The notes beneath the pieces were generated by a model, which saw nothing but the letters and a program-made list of their open reading frames with translations, had not been told where the DNA came from and made no database searches. A DNA stretch of 42,686 nt. Origin: Azoarcus sp. (GTDB taxonomy: Bacteria; Pseudomonadota; Gammaproteobacteria; Burkholderiales; Rhodocyclaceae). Where the stretch lies: positions 1-42,686 of the forward strand of contig JAITMK010000083.1 in assembly GCA_031277415.1 (NCBI GenBank), in the 5' to 3' direction. The position numbers and the translations under genes were made by a program. The stretch's first letter is position 1, and each line of letters starts with the position of its first letter. This document shows positions 1 to 8,708 of the stretch, in pieces.

Positions 1-77
1 CCTCGTTTGCCAGGGCATCTTGTCCTCCAGGAGAACAAAAATGCTCACACTAATGTGTATACGATGTCCCCGAACAA

Positions 78-116
78 GTGTTCACCATGTCTCCGGTCTG
101 AACACCCGCAAGCGGG
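78..116. repeat. Small inverted repeats in the left-edge non-coding stretch
   Basis: The first 225 bases hold no supportable gene. They contain a perfect 7-bp inverted repeat (GTGTTCA at 78-84 and TGAACAC at 99-105, 14 bp apart), followed at once by a short hairpin (CCCGCAAGCGGG, 105-116) and a purine-rich stretch. This style is common in dispersed intergenic repeats and insertion-sequence remnants. Whether it is either cannot be shown from one copy. Confidence 0.35.
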
Positions 117-225
117 AGAGGGGCTGCGAGAGAGGGTGGTGCGGAAGCCACATGACAGCGCGGGCAAAAACCTGCAAAATCGTGGCCTCCAAAACACTTC
201 ACCCGGCGCGCCGGGCATTTGCCGT

Positions 226-723
226 ATGAAACTCCGTATTCTTGCTGTCCTTGCCGTTGTCGCCTTCATCGCCGCCGGTATCTTCGTCTATAACGAAAAA
301 CCCCTTGCTCCCGAAGTGAGCTTCACGACCCTGCAAGGCGAGCGATTCGACACTGCGGCGCTGCGCGGCAAGGTGGTGCTGGTCAATTTCTGGGCCACGA
401 CTTGCGCGACATGCATCAAGGAAATGCCCGATCTGGCCAAGACTTACGAAAAATTCTCCGCACGCGGGCTGGAAATCATCGCCGTGGCGATGGAATACGA
501 TTCGGAGCCACAGGTGCGCGCCTACGCCGATCAGGCCACGTTACCGTTCAAGGTGGCGTTGGATCTCAAAGCCAAGGTGGCGACAGGTTTCGGGGATGTG
601 CGCTTGACGCCGACGACTTTCCTCATCGACCGCCAGGGGCGCATCGTGCACAAGTATCTGGGTGCGCTAGATCTTACCAAGTTAGATACGCTGCTCGAAG
701 AACTACTGTCGAAATCGACCTGA
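226..723 (+). CDS. TlpA-like thioredoxin-fold protein, membrane anchored
   Basis: A 165-residue thioredoxin-fold protein of the TlpA/ResA type, expected to handle thiol-disulfide exchange in the periplasm. Residues about 4-22 form one hydrophobic segment that can act as an uncleaved anchor or signal peptide. The redox motif is C60-A-T-C63, preceded by the usual FWAT stretch, and the cis-proline region reads LTPTTFLID. The reading frame stays open upstream to position 7, but that extension has no recognisable protein features. The ATG at 226 puts the signal/anchor at the N terminus, so I chose it, although no strong ribosome binding site precedes it. The gene is convergent with pbpC, 34 bp apart. 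Its specific partner (cytochrome c maturation or another client) cannot be told from the sequence. Confidence 0.85.
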   Translation: MKLRILAVLAVVAFIAAGIFVYNEKPLAPEVSFTTLQGERFDTAALRGKVVLVNFWATTCATCIKEMPDLAKTYEKFSARGLEIIAVAMEYDSEPQVRAYADQATLPFKVALDLKAKVATGFGDVRLTPTTFLIDRQGRIVHKYLGALDLTKLDTLLEELLSKST

Positions 724-755
724 ACATGGGTTGAGTTTCAACTGCCGCCGTCACC

Positions 756-779
756 GATCAGCGCACGCTGACGCTGATC
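756..779. terminator. Possible hairpin between convergent tlpA-like gene and pbpC
   Basis: A perfect 8-bp inverted repeat (GATCAGCG at 756-763, CGCTGATC at 772-779, 8-nt loop) overlaps the last codons and stop of pbpC. It could end transcription from one or both convergent genes, but no T-run follows it, so this is a weak call. Confidence 0.25.
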
Positions 780-3115
780 CGGTCGTAGCGTCCGCGCTCG
801 TCCATGACGGTGATATCCACACGCCCCTTTTCCTCCAGACGGTGGATCAGGGGTTGGTTGGCCGGCTGACGGGCAAACAAACGGCCATTGATCAGCCAAT
901 ACACCTCGCCCTGCTGACCACGCAGACTAAGGCGAATGATCGGCGGCTGGTCGGGACGGGAACGTCGGATGACCTCGCCGTGGCTGAGCCCGACGATAGA
1001 GAGGCCAGCCTCTGGTTCATCCATCAGCGGGCAGCGGACATCCCAGGCAGGGGGACGCGCCTTGGTCTGAAGGTCTGCTGGCAGCCAGGGTTCGAGCGCC
1101 GTCGGCCAACGCGCCGCCTCGACACGGTGACGGGGGCGGTCACCGCATTTGGCACTGACGCGCAAGCCGGAGACAGCATCCGCCTCATAGGTGTAACGCG
1201 CCCCGCCGCCGCGCAAGCGGTCTGGGAAGGTAGGCGGCGCGGTATCGTTGAGCAACCAGGCCAGCATCCGGCGGTGGCAGAGCGATTCTTCCGTCGGATC
1301 AAAACGGGTGCCGAGCGGCCAGCAGATGGTTTCCTGACGGACGGACGGTGGCGGCAACCGGGAAGAAGGCGGCTGATTATCAATGGCGGTGAACAGATCA
1401 ACCAGAAGCGGCGCAGCAATGTTCGCGCCGAAAAACCCGGGGTTTGGCGTTCCGTCCGGGCGGCCAACCCAGACACCGATGGTGTAGCGGTCGGAAACGC
1501 CGATAGACCAGGCATCACGAAAGCCGAAACTGGTCCCGGTCTTCCAGGCTATGCCGCGCCGGATGCCCGCCCCCTGCTCGACGGCGCGACCAACCGGGCC
1601 GCCCGATTCAAGCACATCGCGGATGATGAAGGCCGCCCCCGGCGACAACATGCGTTGCTCGATCAACGGTTCTTCGGGACGATAGCGTAGCTTGCCCGCC
1701 ATGCCCTGCCGGGCGAAGGCGGTGTAGGCTCCAACCAGTTGTTCCAGGCTGGTGGCGGCACCGCCCAGAATGACCGACAGGTTGGGCGTCGCGTCCACTG
1801 GTAAATCCAGCTTCAAGCCACCCCGGCGCAACGCGGCGACAAAACGGTTTGGCTCCAGGCGTTCAAGCACTTCAACCGCAGGCACATTCAGTGATTTGGT
1901 CAGTGCCTCGGAAACACTGACCGGACCGTGGAAGGATTGCTGAAAATTGCCCGGCTGGTAGCCGCCGAAGGATTGTGGCACGTCGGCCAGCAGCGATTCG
2001 GAATGGATCAGACCCTCGTCCAATGCCAGCCCGTAGAGGAAGGGTTTGAGCGTCGAACCCGGCGAACGCGCGGCACGTACCATGTCCACGAAGGCAAAAC
2101 GGTCGGCGTCGGCAAAATCGACTGAACCAGCATAGGCACGGACTTCCAGTGTGGCGTTATCGACAACCAGGGCAGCCATCGAGACGCGCGACGGCAGGAC
2201 GCCAAGGCGGCTGGCCAGCAGCAATTCAACTGTTTCCTGCATCGTGGCGTCAATGGTCGTATCAACGCGCCGACTGCCTTTGGCCTCCCGGCGCATCCGT
2301 TCGGCAAACAAGGGCGCAAGCAGCGGTTCGCGCACGGTCTGGGCGATAACCGGCTCTTGTCTGGCGTCATGAATGTCGCTCTCGCTCCAGACTCCAGCCA
2401 TCCGTTGCAATACTTTTTCACGCGCGCCCTGGGCCTCTGTCGGCCGACGGTCCGGCCGCAGGCGTGAGGGAGCTTGCGGCAGGACAGTAAGCAGGGCCGC
2501 GTCGGCATGACTCAAGCGCCGCGCGGGCTTGCCGAGATAGGCGCGACTGGCCGCCTCCACGCCTTCGAGCACGCCGCCCATCGGCGCGTAGTTGATGTAG
2601 AGGGTGAGAATTTCGTCCTTCGAGTAACGCCATTCCAGTTGCAGGGCGCGGAGGATCTGCCGGGTCTTGCCGAGCAGGGTTCGCGGCGTCGGTTCGATAA
2701 TGCGGGCAACCTGCATGGTCAGGGTTGAGCCGCCGGAAATGATGCGCCCGTGACGCATCCTCTGCCAAGCCGCCCGGATCAGCGCCACGGGATTGACGCC
2801 GGGATGCCAGCGAAACCAGCGGTCTTCATAGCGTTGCAGGGCTTGCAGGTAGAGGGGCGAGACATCGGTCAGTTCCACCGGATGACGCCAGACGTGGTTG
2901 CGGTCGGGAAAGGCGCGCAGGGGCGTGCCGTCGCGGGCGACGACGAGCATCGCCTGCGGCGCGGCGCGCCCCGGCACCGGCGGCGGGAACACCCGGTCAA
3001 GCGCGGCCAGGCAGACGAGTGCCAGCAGCAGGACTTTTATCCACCGCGGACAGCGACGCCAGCGCCACGGTTTTCCGGCGCCAGGTTTCATCTGAACCGA
3101 AACCGGCCGTGCCAA
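758..3115 (-). CDS. pbpC: Penicillin-binding protein 1C (transglycosylase/transpeptidase)
   Basis: A 785-residue class A penicillin-binding protein of the PBP1C subfamily, acting on peptidoglycan at the outer face of the inner membrane. A basic N terminus leads into one membrane helix (about 26-40). The GT51 transglycosylase domain shows E97 in the EDRW motif and GGSTLTMQVAR near 128-138. The transpeptidase domain shows S354-T-L-K357, an SLN motif and KTGTSFGFRDAW. The C-terminal region of about 100 residues fits the BiPBP_C domain typical of PBP1C. The first codon in frame is TTG at 3115, four bases beyond the stop of the upstream macroglobulin gene. An ATG at 3091 (residue 9) is an equally possible start. 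Pairing with the alpha-2-macroglobulin gene is a known conserved arrangement, thought to let the cell repair peptidoglycan while trapping attacking proteases. Confidence 0.95.
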   Translation of the reverse strand: MARPVSVQMKPGAGKPWRWRRCPRWIKVLLLALVCLAALDRVFPPPVPGRAAPQAMLVVARDGTPLRAFPDRNHVWRHPVELTDVSPLYLQALQRYEDRWFRWHPGVNPVALIRAAWQRMRHGRIISGGSTLTMQVARIIEPTPRTLLGKTRQILRALQLEWRYSKDEILTLYINYAPMGGVLEGVEAASRAYLGKPARRLSHADAALLTVLPQAPSRLRPDRRPTEAQGAREKVLQRMAGVWSESDIHDARQEPVIAQTVREPLLAPLFAERMRREAKGSRRVDTTIDATMQETVELLLASRLGVLPSRVSMAALVVDNATLEVRAYAGSVDFADADRFAFVDMVRAARSPGSTLKPFLYGLALDEGLIHSESLLADVPQSFGGYQPGNFQQSFHGPVSVSEALTKSLNVPAVEVLERLEPNRFVAALRRGGLKLDLPVDATPNLSVILGGAATSLEQLVGAYTAFARQGMAGKLRYRPEEPLIEQRMLSPGAAFIIRDVLESGGPVGRAVEQGAGIRRGIAWKTGTSFGFRDAWSIGVSDRYTIGVWVGRPDGTPNPGFFGANIAAPLLVDLFTAIDNQPPSSRLPPPSVRQETICWPLGTRFDPTEESLCHRRMLAWLLNDTAPPTFPDRLRGGGARYTYEADAVSGLRVSAKCGDRPRHRVEAARWPTALEPWLPADLQTKARPPAWDVRCPLMDEPEAGLSIVGLSHGEVIRRSRPDQPPIIRLSLRGQQGEVYWLINGRLFARQPANQPLIHRLEEKGRVDITVMDERGRYDRISVSVR

Positions 3116-3119
3116 GCCC

Positions 3120-6100
3120 TTATTCCCGTGCCGATTCCAGACCGTCCGTCACAGTCAGCGTGTCGTCGCCGCCGGTAATACCATAGACGTCGGGCCGGTA
3201 CATGTCTTCGGCGTAAAGCGGCGGGATGACGAACTTGCCCGGCGTGACGACACGGGCGCGATAAAACAGGCTCATGCTGCCTTGCAAGCGAGCAGCGACG
3301 ACAAAACGATCATCCCGGAACTCGACATGCTGGATACGCGAATCGCGCATCGCCTGGGCCGGATTGACGCCTTCAACCATGACGCTGGCCATGCCCTCCC
3401 CCTGTGCGATGTTGAGGTTCTCGATCTCCAGACCGGCCGGAATGCGGTCAATGACCATGCCGTTATTGACCCAACGGCGTGGGTCAACATTGATGCGTAT
3501 GATCACCGACTCGCCCACGGAAAGGGCGCGGTTTTTCAATGGCTTGCCGTCAGCCTCGAACAAAGTGCGGGAAAGAACGATGTCATTATAACGTGCAGAC
3601 GGCATACGCACGGGATGGCCGCTCAGGCTCAATTGCAGATAGAGCGTTTCATTGTGCGTATTTTTGATACGGGTACCTTGCATCTCCGTCGTTTCCAGTG
3701 GCCTGACCAGGTTGCTCATACCGCGCAGCGTTTCCGGCTTCCCCCTGCCGTCCGCAATTTCCGCCGTCCACTCCGCCGCGCCCTCGCGCGGGCCGACAAA
3801 ATGACGACCAAGGAGGAACAGCGCGAGTTTCTCCTGGGTGCTGGTGTAATGGTTCCCGGCCAATTCGTTCGCAACGGTGGCGACCAGGTCGTCCCGCCCT
3901 CCAACCTTTACCTTGTGGCGGTCGAGCAGAACATAGGAAAGTGCCGCGTCGCGTAGCGGGCTGCCATAGTCGCCCCACCAGTTGCCCGTACTCCGGCCTT
4001 TCTTTACGCCTTCAGCAAGGGCGGTTTGGGCGCGGGTTTCATCGCCCATCAGTTTCAGGGCCAGACCGAGATGGATCAAGGCCAGCCCGGAATGCGCCTG
4101 GGCACGCGCCTCAAACATCTGGCGCAGGGTTGATAGCGGCGCTTTGGCTTCGCGCGCCAGCACATAAGCGCCATAGGAAAGCACGCCAAAACGGCCTGAC
4201 CCGGCGTAGCGATGATCCTGCCAGCCGCTCTCGTTGTAGGTGACCTGGCCCGTCGGCAGGCTTGCCACGCCTTCCTGCAAGTATTTGAGCAGGAATTCCT
4301 GGGTCTTTTTCTGCATGGGTTCCGGCACCGCAAAGCCCTGTTCGCGCGCATCGAGCAGGAAATTGCCGACATAGGCCGAGAGCCAGTACTCGTATTCGGA
4401 GACGTTGCCCCACAGGCTGAAGCCGCCGTTCGCCGCCTGCATCGCGCCCAACCGGGCGATGGACTTCTCCAGCATCTTCGCCCGTTCCTCACGGCTGTAG
4501 GGTTTGAGGCCAAACAGCTTCGCGCCTTCTTCATCAACCAGGACATGGGGATAGGCGGTGCTGGTCGTCTGCTCGGTGCAACCGTAAGGGTAAGTGAGCA
4601 AACCCTGAACAGCACCGCGGACGTCAATCGGCGCTTTGTCGGAAATGATCACATGGGACTCCACAGTGCTTCGGATGAAGTCGCTCAGATCGGTCTTCTC
4701 GAGGATGTTGATTGTTTCGCCGGGCGCAACACTCAGCAGCCGGAGTGTATGCTGCCGGGGCGTCGCGACTTGCACCTGCAAGCCAAAACTGCGTTTCAGT
4801 TCAAAGCCGTCATTGCCGACAACATGCACCCGAACCTCGGTAAGACCGGAGGACCGACCGGCCTCAAGCGGAAAGCGCAGGGTTTGCTTCTGCTGATCCT
4901 TGAGCTTGAGTTCCCGCACGGCGTTGCGAATCTTGAGTCCCTCATCATTCTCGACGCGAACCTTGATAGTTTGCTCCGCGCCGGAAAGATTGTGCAGATC
5001 GAGCGCTACGACAGCCCGGTCGCCAACGGTCAGAAAACGCGGCGTCAGCAGTTCGGCTACCAGCGGCGCGGCAACGACGATCTCGCTCTCGGCATTGCCG
5101 AAGCGGTCGGCAGCGGCCACCACCGCCATCAGGCGCAGGGAACCGTTGAAATCGGGCACATCGAGAGTCACTACGGCCTCACCCTTGGCGTCAAGCTGAA
5201 CCGGGCCTGAGAACAGGTCAATCAGACGAACCTTCTTGGGCAGGCTGCGGGTGGCTTGCGGCATGGCATCGCCGCCGAACTTGAGTTTGCCCTTGCGGCC
5301 TGCCATCTTCTCGATCAGGCGGCCATAAACGTCATACTGGTCAACCCCGTAGCGCAATGGGTTAAAAAAGTGGCCGAACGGATCGGGCGTTGCAAAGCGG
5401 GTGATGTTGAGAATGCCGACATCAACGGCAGAGAGGGTGACGAGTGCCGCCTGACCGCCCAGATCGGGCACCTTGATTTTCACCTTGAGGGGCGTTTCCG
5501 GCAGCATCTTCTTCGGCGCGTCAAGATTGACCGCCAGCTTGCGTTCGCCGCGTTCAAGCGGCAAATGTGCGAGACCAAGCGCGCGTGCGGGCGTAACCTT
5601 TTCGCCCGCGCTGCCGGGGCGCAGCACGATTGCCGAGACATAAAGGTCATGACGCTGCCAGGCTTTATCGACCGGAATGTCGATGGTCGTGCCATCGAGC
5701 GGGACGGAGACCCGCTTCACCCACAGGGTGCGGTCGGCTTCGACGGTAATCAACGCCTCGCCGGCATGCGGCGGGTTAATGGTCAGCCTGGCGGTCTCGC
5801 CGTCTCGGTAAGCGGGCTTATCGAATTTCAGCGCGACGCGATCAGGGCGGACGCCCTGACTTTCGTCGTCGTGCGCATTCCAACCCGCGTAGAAGCGAAA
5901 TTTTGCGGTTTGCCCGGTCTCCGAATCAAAGATTTCCAGGCGATAGCGGCCATACCTGACCGTAACCCCCAGCGTGCCGCGACCGCCTTCTGGAACGCTG
6001 ACGGCGGTAGTCGCAACCAATTCATCGGTTTCGGTGAACCCCGAATGCCAGCCGCGCTGGTCATCGAAACGCCAGTAATAGTCGCGGTTTTCGCGGAACA

Positions 6101-8324
6101 GGCGTACCGGCAGGTCGGCACCGGATCTCAGTTTGCCATCGGCACCGGCACGTACAACCTCAAACTGGGCGAGACTGCCTTCACGCGCATAATCACCGTC
6201 AAACAAAGGACGAATGCCGACCAGCACCGGCGCAGGCCAGATGACCCGCTCGAAATTCCGCACCACGGGTCTACCACCGCTCTCAAGCAGGCTCAATGTG
6301 GTACGCACGGTGGTGGGGGAGATCTTGCCTTTGCCCGGGGAAAGGTCAACCGTCAGCGTCCGTTCGCCGTTTTCGTCGAGTTCGCCTGACTGCAACTCTA
6401 CGCGCTGGCGCTGGCCGTCCTCATTGGAATCGCCGAATGCAAAACCGGGGAGTTGTTTGGCCAACGGGTTCTTCTGCCGCTCGAAAACGGCCACGCCCAG
6501 CAACATGTTGCCAGCCGTCGGCGCGCCGTAGAGATAGTTGCCCTTGGCCTCGATCCGCAAGACTTCATCGGATGAAACGGTGGCCTGTGGGCTGTTCAGG
6601 TCGAGCTTCATGCGCTCCGGCAGGAATTCCTCAACGCCGAAGCGAAAACTGCCGGCGGCCAACTTGCTGGCCGGGTCGGTACGCAGTTCCAGCCGCCATG
6701 AGCCGGTCGGCGCATCAACCGGCAATTCGATACGCTGGCGGTAATAGCCGGGGGCTTTGGTATCGGGCTGCCAGCTTGCGGTGAACTGGTTTTTGCCGTC
6801 CGGGCGTTTGAGAACAGCCTGGATCGGCTGGGGAGGAACCGGACGCCCGTCCGCATTCCGCACCAGCACTGAAAGCTCGAAGGTCTCGCCGGGGCGATAG
6901 AGATCGCGTCCGGCATAGGGGAACAGGCGCACCGGCTGTCCGGGCATGCCGGTAATCTCGTATTCGGAGAGATCGAGCGCCGGTTCCTTGAGCGTAATCA
7001 TCGAAATTTGCTGACCACGGCGAGCAACGACAACCTTGGCCTTCGCTGACCGTTCGGCAAAGTGGGCGCGTCCGTCCTTGTCGGTCTCACTGCTGGCAAT
7101 GACCTTGGCGTTCTCATCCAGCCAGGTCACTTCGACGCCGGAAACCGCCTTGCCGTTGGTAAGCGAACTGACCCAGACATCCGCACCGCTGGAGAACAGT
7201 CGGGCGGAGAGGCCCAGGTCGCTGACGTAGAAGTAAGTGACCTGGTATTCGTAGCGGAAGCGGTTGGGCTGGCTCATCACTGCGACGTAGATGCCGGGTT
7301 CGCGCAGTTCCTTGATGCTTTCCACCGGCAGGAAGGTGACGTTGCGCTTGTCGGTCTGCTGCTCGGTCAGGAAGCGGCCTGTGAAAACGCTCTCGGTCAA
7401 GTTGTTCAGGCCGTCCAGCGTCCAACTGTGGATCGCGCCCTTGAGGTTGGTGCTGCGCCAACCCTCATCGTGATCATATTCGTCATCGTCGCTGACTCGA
7501 CGCTGGGGGCGCGGCCCGCTGATGACCAGGTCAAGAAAGCGCGGCAACTGGTCAGGTTTGACGCGCAGGAACTGCACATCGACTTCCGGAACGTTGACAG
7601 TGACAACCGGCAGACCGCCATTTTGTTTGGTCGGCAGCACCATACCGCGGCTGGCGAAGTAATAGGCCGGGGTAACGACGGGGGTGAACACCGCGTAGCG
7701 GCTTTCCTCGGAGAGCGTCTGCCCGGCTGCGGAGGGAAATCCGGCGGCGACACGAACAACATAGCGGGTCTGCGGCTTGATGTGTGGGAAGTACAGGAGA
7801 CGCGGGTTGTCGCCGACGATCCAGGCGCTCTTGACCAGCGTGCCGCCGTCAATACCGGTATCCTCCGGAGCAGTGCTAATCTCGGACTCGGTGTTAACAG
7901 GGCGCTCGCCGCCATCCCAGTAGTCCTCATCGCTCGTGCTGACGTTCGCCTGGGGGTCGTCGGGGCGCTTTGGCATCTCGAAGACCTGGATCAGATCGTC
8001 GTAACTCCTGCCCGCATGGAGCGGTTGCGTAAAGCTCAAGACCAGCGCTGGAGATCCGTCAAATTCACGGTATCTGAAATCGGCAATCTGAAAAGAACCG
8101 GCGGCGTGGTCAGCGTTGTCCCGCAGCAATTCGGTATTGCCCCGCGCCAATGCGGTGTTGCCCTGTGCCAACGCGGTGTTGTCCTGCGCCAATGTGGTGT
8201 TGCCCTGCGACAATGACGCGGCTGTAGAAATGCCTGTCGCCACAGCAACGACGATGACAACAGCAACGGCAATAAACAACAACGGAATAATTCCATAACC
8301 TTGACGCAGGAACGAACGCAACAT
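3120..8324 (-). CDS. yfhM: Bacterial alpha-2-macroglobulin with thioester motif
   Basis: A 1734-residue bacterial alpha-2-macroglobulin, expected to trap proteases covalently in the periplasm after bait-region cleavage. The thioester motif is CTEQ at C1249-Q1252 in the context YPYGCTEQ, close to its place in E. coli YfhM. It is followed by the helical thioester domain with its GGFSLWG-type repeats. Much of the N-terminal two thirds is beta-rich, as expected for macroglobulin domains. The N terminus has an uncleaved-looking membrane helix (about 13-35) and no lipobox cysteine, unlike the lipoprotein form in E. coli. Just after the helix is a seven-residue repeat (about 38-69) encoded by 21-bp tandem repeats. 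The ATG at 8324 has a good GGAGAAATCG ribosome binding site. pbpC follows after four bases, so the two are surely co-transcribed. Confidence 0.95.
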   Translation of the reverse strand: MLRSFLRQGYGIIPLLFIAVAVVIVVAVATGISTAASLSQGNTTLAQDNTALAQGNTALARGNTELLRDNADHAAGSFQIADFRYREFDGSPALVLSFTQPLHAGRSYDDLIQVFEMPKRPDDPQANVSTSDEDYWDGGERPVNTESEISTAPEDTGIDGGTLVKSAWIVGDNPRLLYFPHIKPQTRYVVRVAAGFPSAAGQTLSEESRYAVFTPVVTPAYYFASRGMVLPTKQNGGLPVVTVNVPEVDVQFLRVKPDQLPRFLDLVISGPRPQRRVSDDDEYDHDEGWRSTNLKGAIHSWTLDGLNNLTESVFTGRFLTEQQTDKRNVTFLPVESIKELREPGIYVAVMSQPNRFRYEYQVTYFYVSDLGLSARLFSSGADVWVSSLTNGKAVSGVEVTWLDENAKVIASSETDKDGRAHFAERSAKAKVVVARRGQQISMITLKEPALDLSEYEITGMPGQPVRLFPYAGRDLYRPGETFELSVLVRNADGRPVPPQPIQAVLKRPDGKNQFTASWQPDTKAPGYYRQRIELPVDAPTGSWRLELRTDPASKLAAGSFRFGVEEFLPERMKLDLNSPQATVSSDEVLRIEAKGNYLYGAPTAGNMLLGVAVFERQKNPLAKQLPGFAFGDSNEDGQRQRVELQSGELDENGERTLTVDLSPGKGKISPTTVRTTLSLLESGGRPVVRNFERVIWPAPVLVGIRPLFDGDYAREGSLAQFEVVRAGADGKLRSGADLPVRLFRENRDYYWRFDDQRGWHSGFTETDELVATTAVSVPEGGRGTLGVTVRYGRYRLEIFDSETGQTAKFRFYAGWNAHDDESQGVRPDRVALKFDKPAYRDGETARLTINPPHAGEALITVEADRTLWVKRVSVPLDGTTIDIPVDKAWQRHDLYVSAIVLRPGSAGEKVTPARALGLAHLPLERGERKLAVNLDAPKKMLPETPLKVKIKVPDLGGQAALVTLSAVDVGILNITRFATPDPFGHFFNPLRYGVDQYDVYGRLIEKMAGRKGKLKFGGDAMPQATRSLPKKVRLIDLFSGPVQLDAKGEAVVTLDVPDFNGSLRLMAVVAAADRFGNAESEIVVAAPLVAELLTPRFLTVGDRAVVALDLHNLSGAEQTIKVRVENDEGLKIRNAVRELKLKDQQKQTLRFPLEAGRSSGLTEVRVHVVGNDGFELKRSFGLQVQVATPRQHTLRLLSVAPGETINILEKTDLSDFIRSTVESHVIISDKAPIDVRGAVQGLLTYPYGCTEQTTSTAYPHVLVDEEGAKLFGLKPYSREERAKMLEKSIARLGAMQAANGGFSLWGNVSEYEYWLSAYVGNFLLDAREQGFAVPEPMQKKTQEFLLKYLQEGVASLPTGQVTYNESGWQDHRYAGSGRFGVLSYGAYVLAREAKAPLSTLRQMFEARAQAHSGLALIHLGLALKLMGDETRAQTALAEGVKKGRSTGNWWGDYGSPLRDAALSYVLLDRHKVKVGGRDDLVATVANELAGNHYTSTQEKLALFLLGRHFVGPREGAAEWTAEIADGRGKPETLRGMSNLVRPLETTEMQGTRIKNTHNETLYLQLSLSGHPVRMPSARYNDIVLSRTLFEADGKPLKNRALSVGESVIIRINVDPRRWVNNGMVIDRIPAGLEIENLNIAQGEGMASVMVEGVNPAQAMRDSRIQHVEFRDDRFVVAARLQGSMSLFYRARVVTPGKFVIPPLYAEDMYRPDVYGITGGDDTLTVTDGLESARE
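8127..8210 (-). repeat. 21-bp tandem repeats coding heptapeptides
   Basis: Four 21-bp units (8127-8147, 8148-8168, 8169-8189, 8190-8210) lie in the 5' end of the macroglobulin gene, with a partial fifth unit after 8211. They encode heptads of the form (T/A)LA(Q/R)(G/D)NT. Because 21 bp is a multiple of three, copy-number change would keep the frame. The segment would be a short variable-length spacer between the membrane anchor and the first folded domain. Confidence 0.85.
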
Positions 8325-8449
8325 CGATTTCTCCCTAAGACCCAGATACCGGCAAACACAAATAAAAAAATTGAGCTGTGAATTATGTCACGCACGCTGC
8401 TACTTCGGTGGTATTTCAGCTTGAAATTTTTGCGCGCGAAAAAGAGCGT

Positions 8450-8525
8450 CGTTGCGAGCGAAGCGAAGCAATCCTTTACCTCTTTTCTTTCTGGATTGCG
8501 TCGTCGCTCACGCTCCTCGCAATGA
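8450..8525. repeat. Imperfect inverted repeat, dispersed-repeat style
   Basis: In the 384-bp gap between the macroglobulin gene and the DUF3298 gene, CGTTGCGAGCGAAGCGAAGC (from 8450) is mirrored by the region 8493-8525, whose reverse complement starts CATTGCGAGGAGCGTGAGCG; both arms end in GCAATCC next to the loop. The 8475-8492 loop is pyrimidine-rich. Similar hairpins occur between genes in many proteobacteria. It could act as a transcription barrier or RNA-stability element. The adjacent 8325-8449 segment is AT-rich and must hold the promoter of the macroglobulin operon, but I see no convincing -35/-10 pair. Confidence 0.6.
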
Positions 8526-8567
8526 TGACCGTGGGTGTCGTTTCAAACTGAGACACTACCGCTATTT

Positions 8568-8656
8568 GCATGTTGCTGAATAAGGGCGTTGCGCGCAACG
8601 CCCTTGCAAAACACCATCGCATGCTGCTGAATAAGGGCGTTGCACGCAACGCCCCT
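8568..8656. repeat. Two direct copies of a REP-like palindrome
   Basis: Two copies of a unit beginning GCATG(T/C)TGCTGAATAAG lie 51 bp apart (8568 and 8619). Each carries a strong palindrome. The first, 8582-8605, is a perfect 24-bp palindrome (arms AAGGGCGTTGCG). The second, 8635-8654, has 9-bp arms GGGCGTTGC/GCAACGCCC around AC. The same palindrome occurs twice more at 39828-39944, so this is a dispersed family in this genome. Confidence 0.85.
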
Positions 8657-8708
8657 ACCGATTACGCGGGATGCCAGGTAATGCAGACATTCCATAGGCT
8701 CTCGCCGT

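Noticed and set aside
1-225. N-terminal extension of the TlpA-like protein from position 7
   Set aside because: The extra 73 residues have no domain, would bury the signal anchor and overlap inverted repeats.
4212-8216. Long open frames on the plus strand opposite the macroglobulin gene (4212-5210, 5256-6389, 7062-8216)
   Set aside because: They mirror a 1734-residue conserved gene with intact thioester motif; their translations have no recognisable domains and arise from high GC content.
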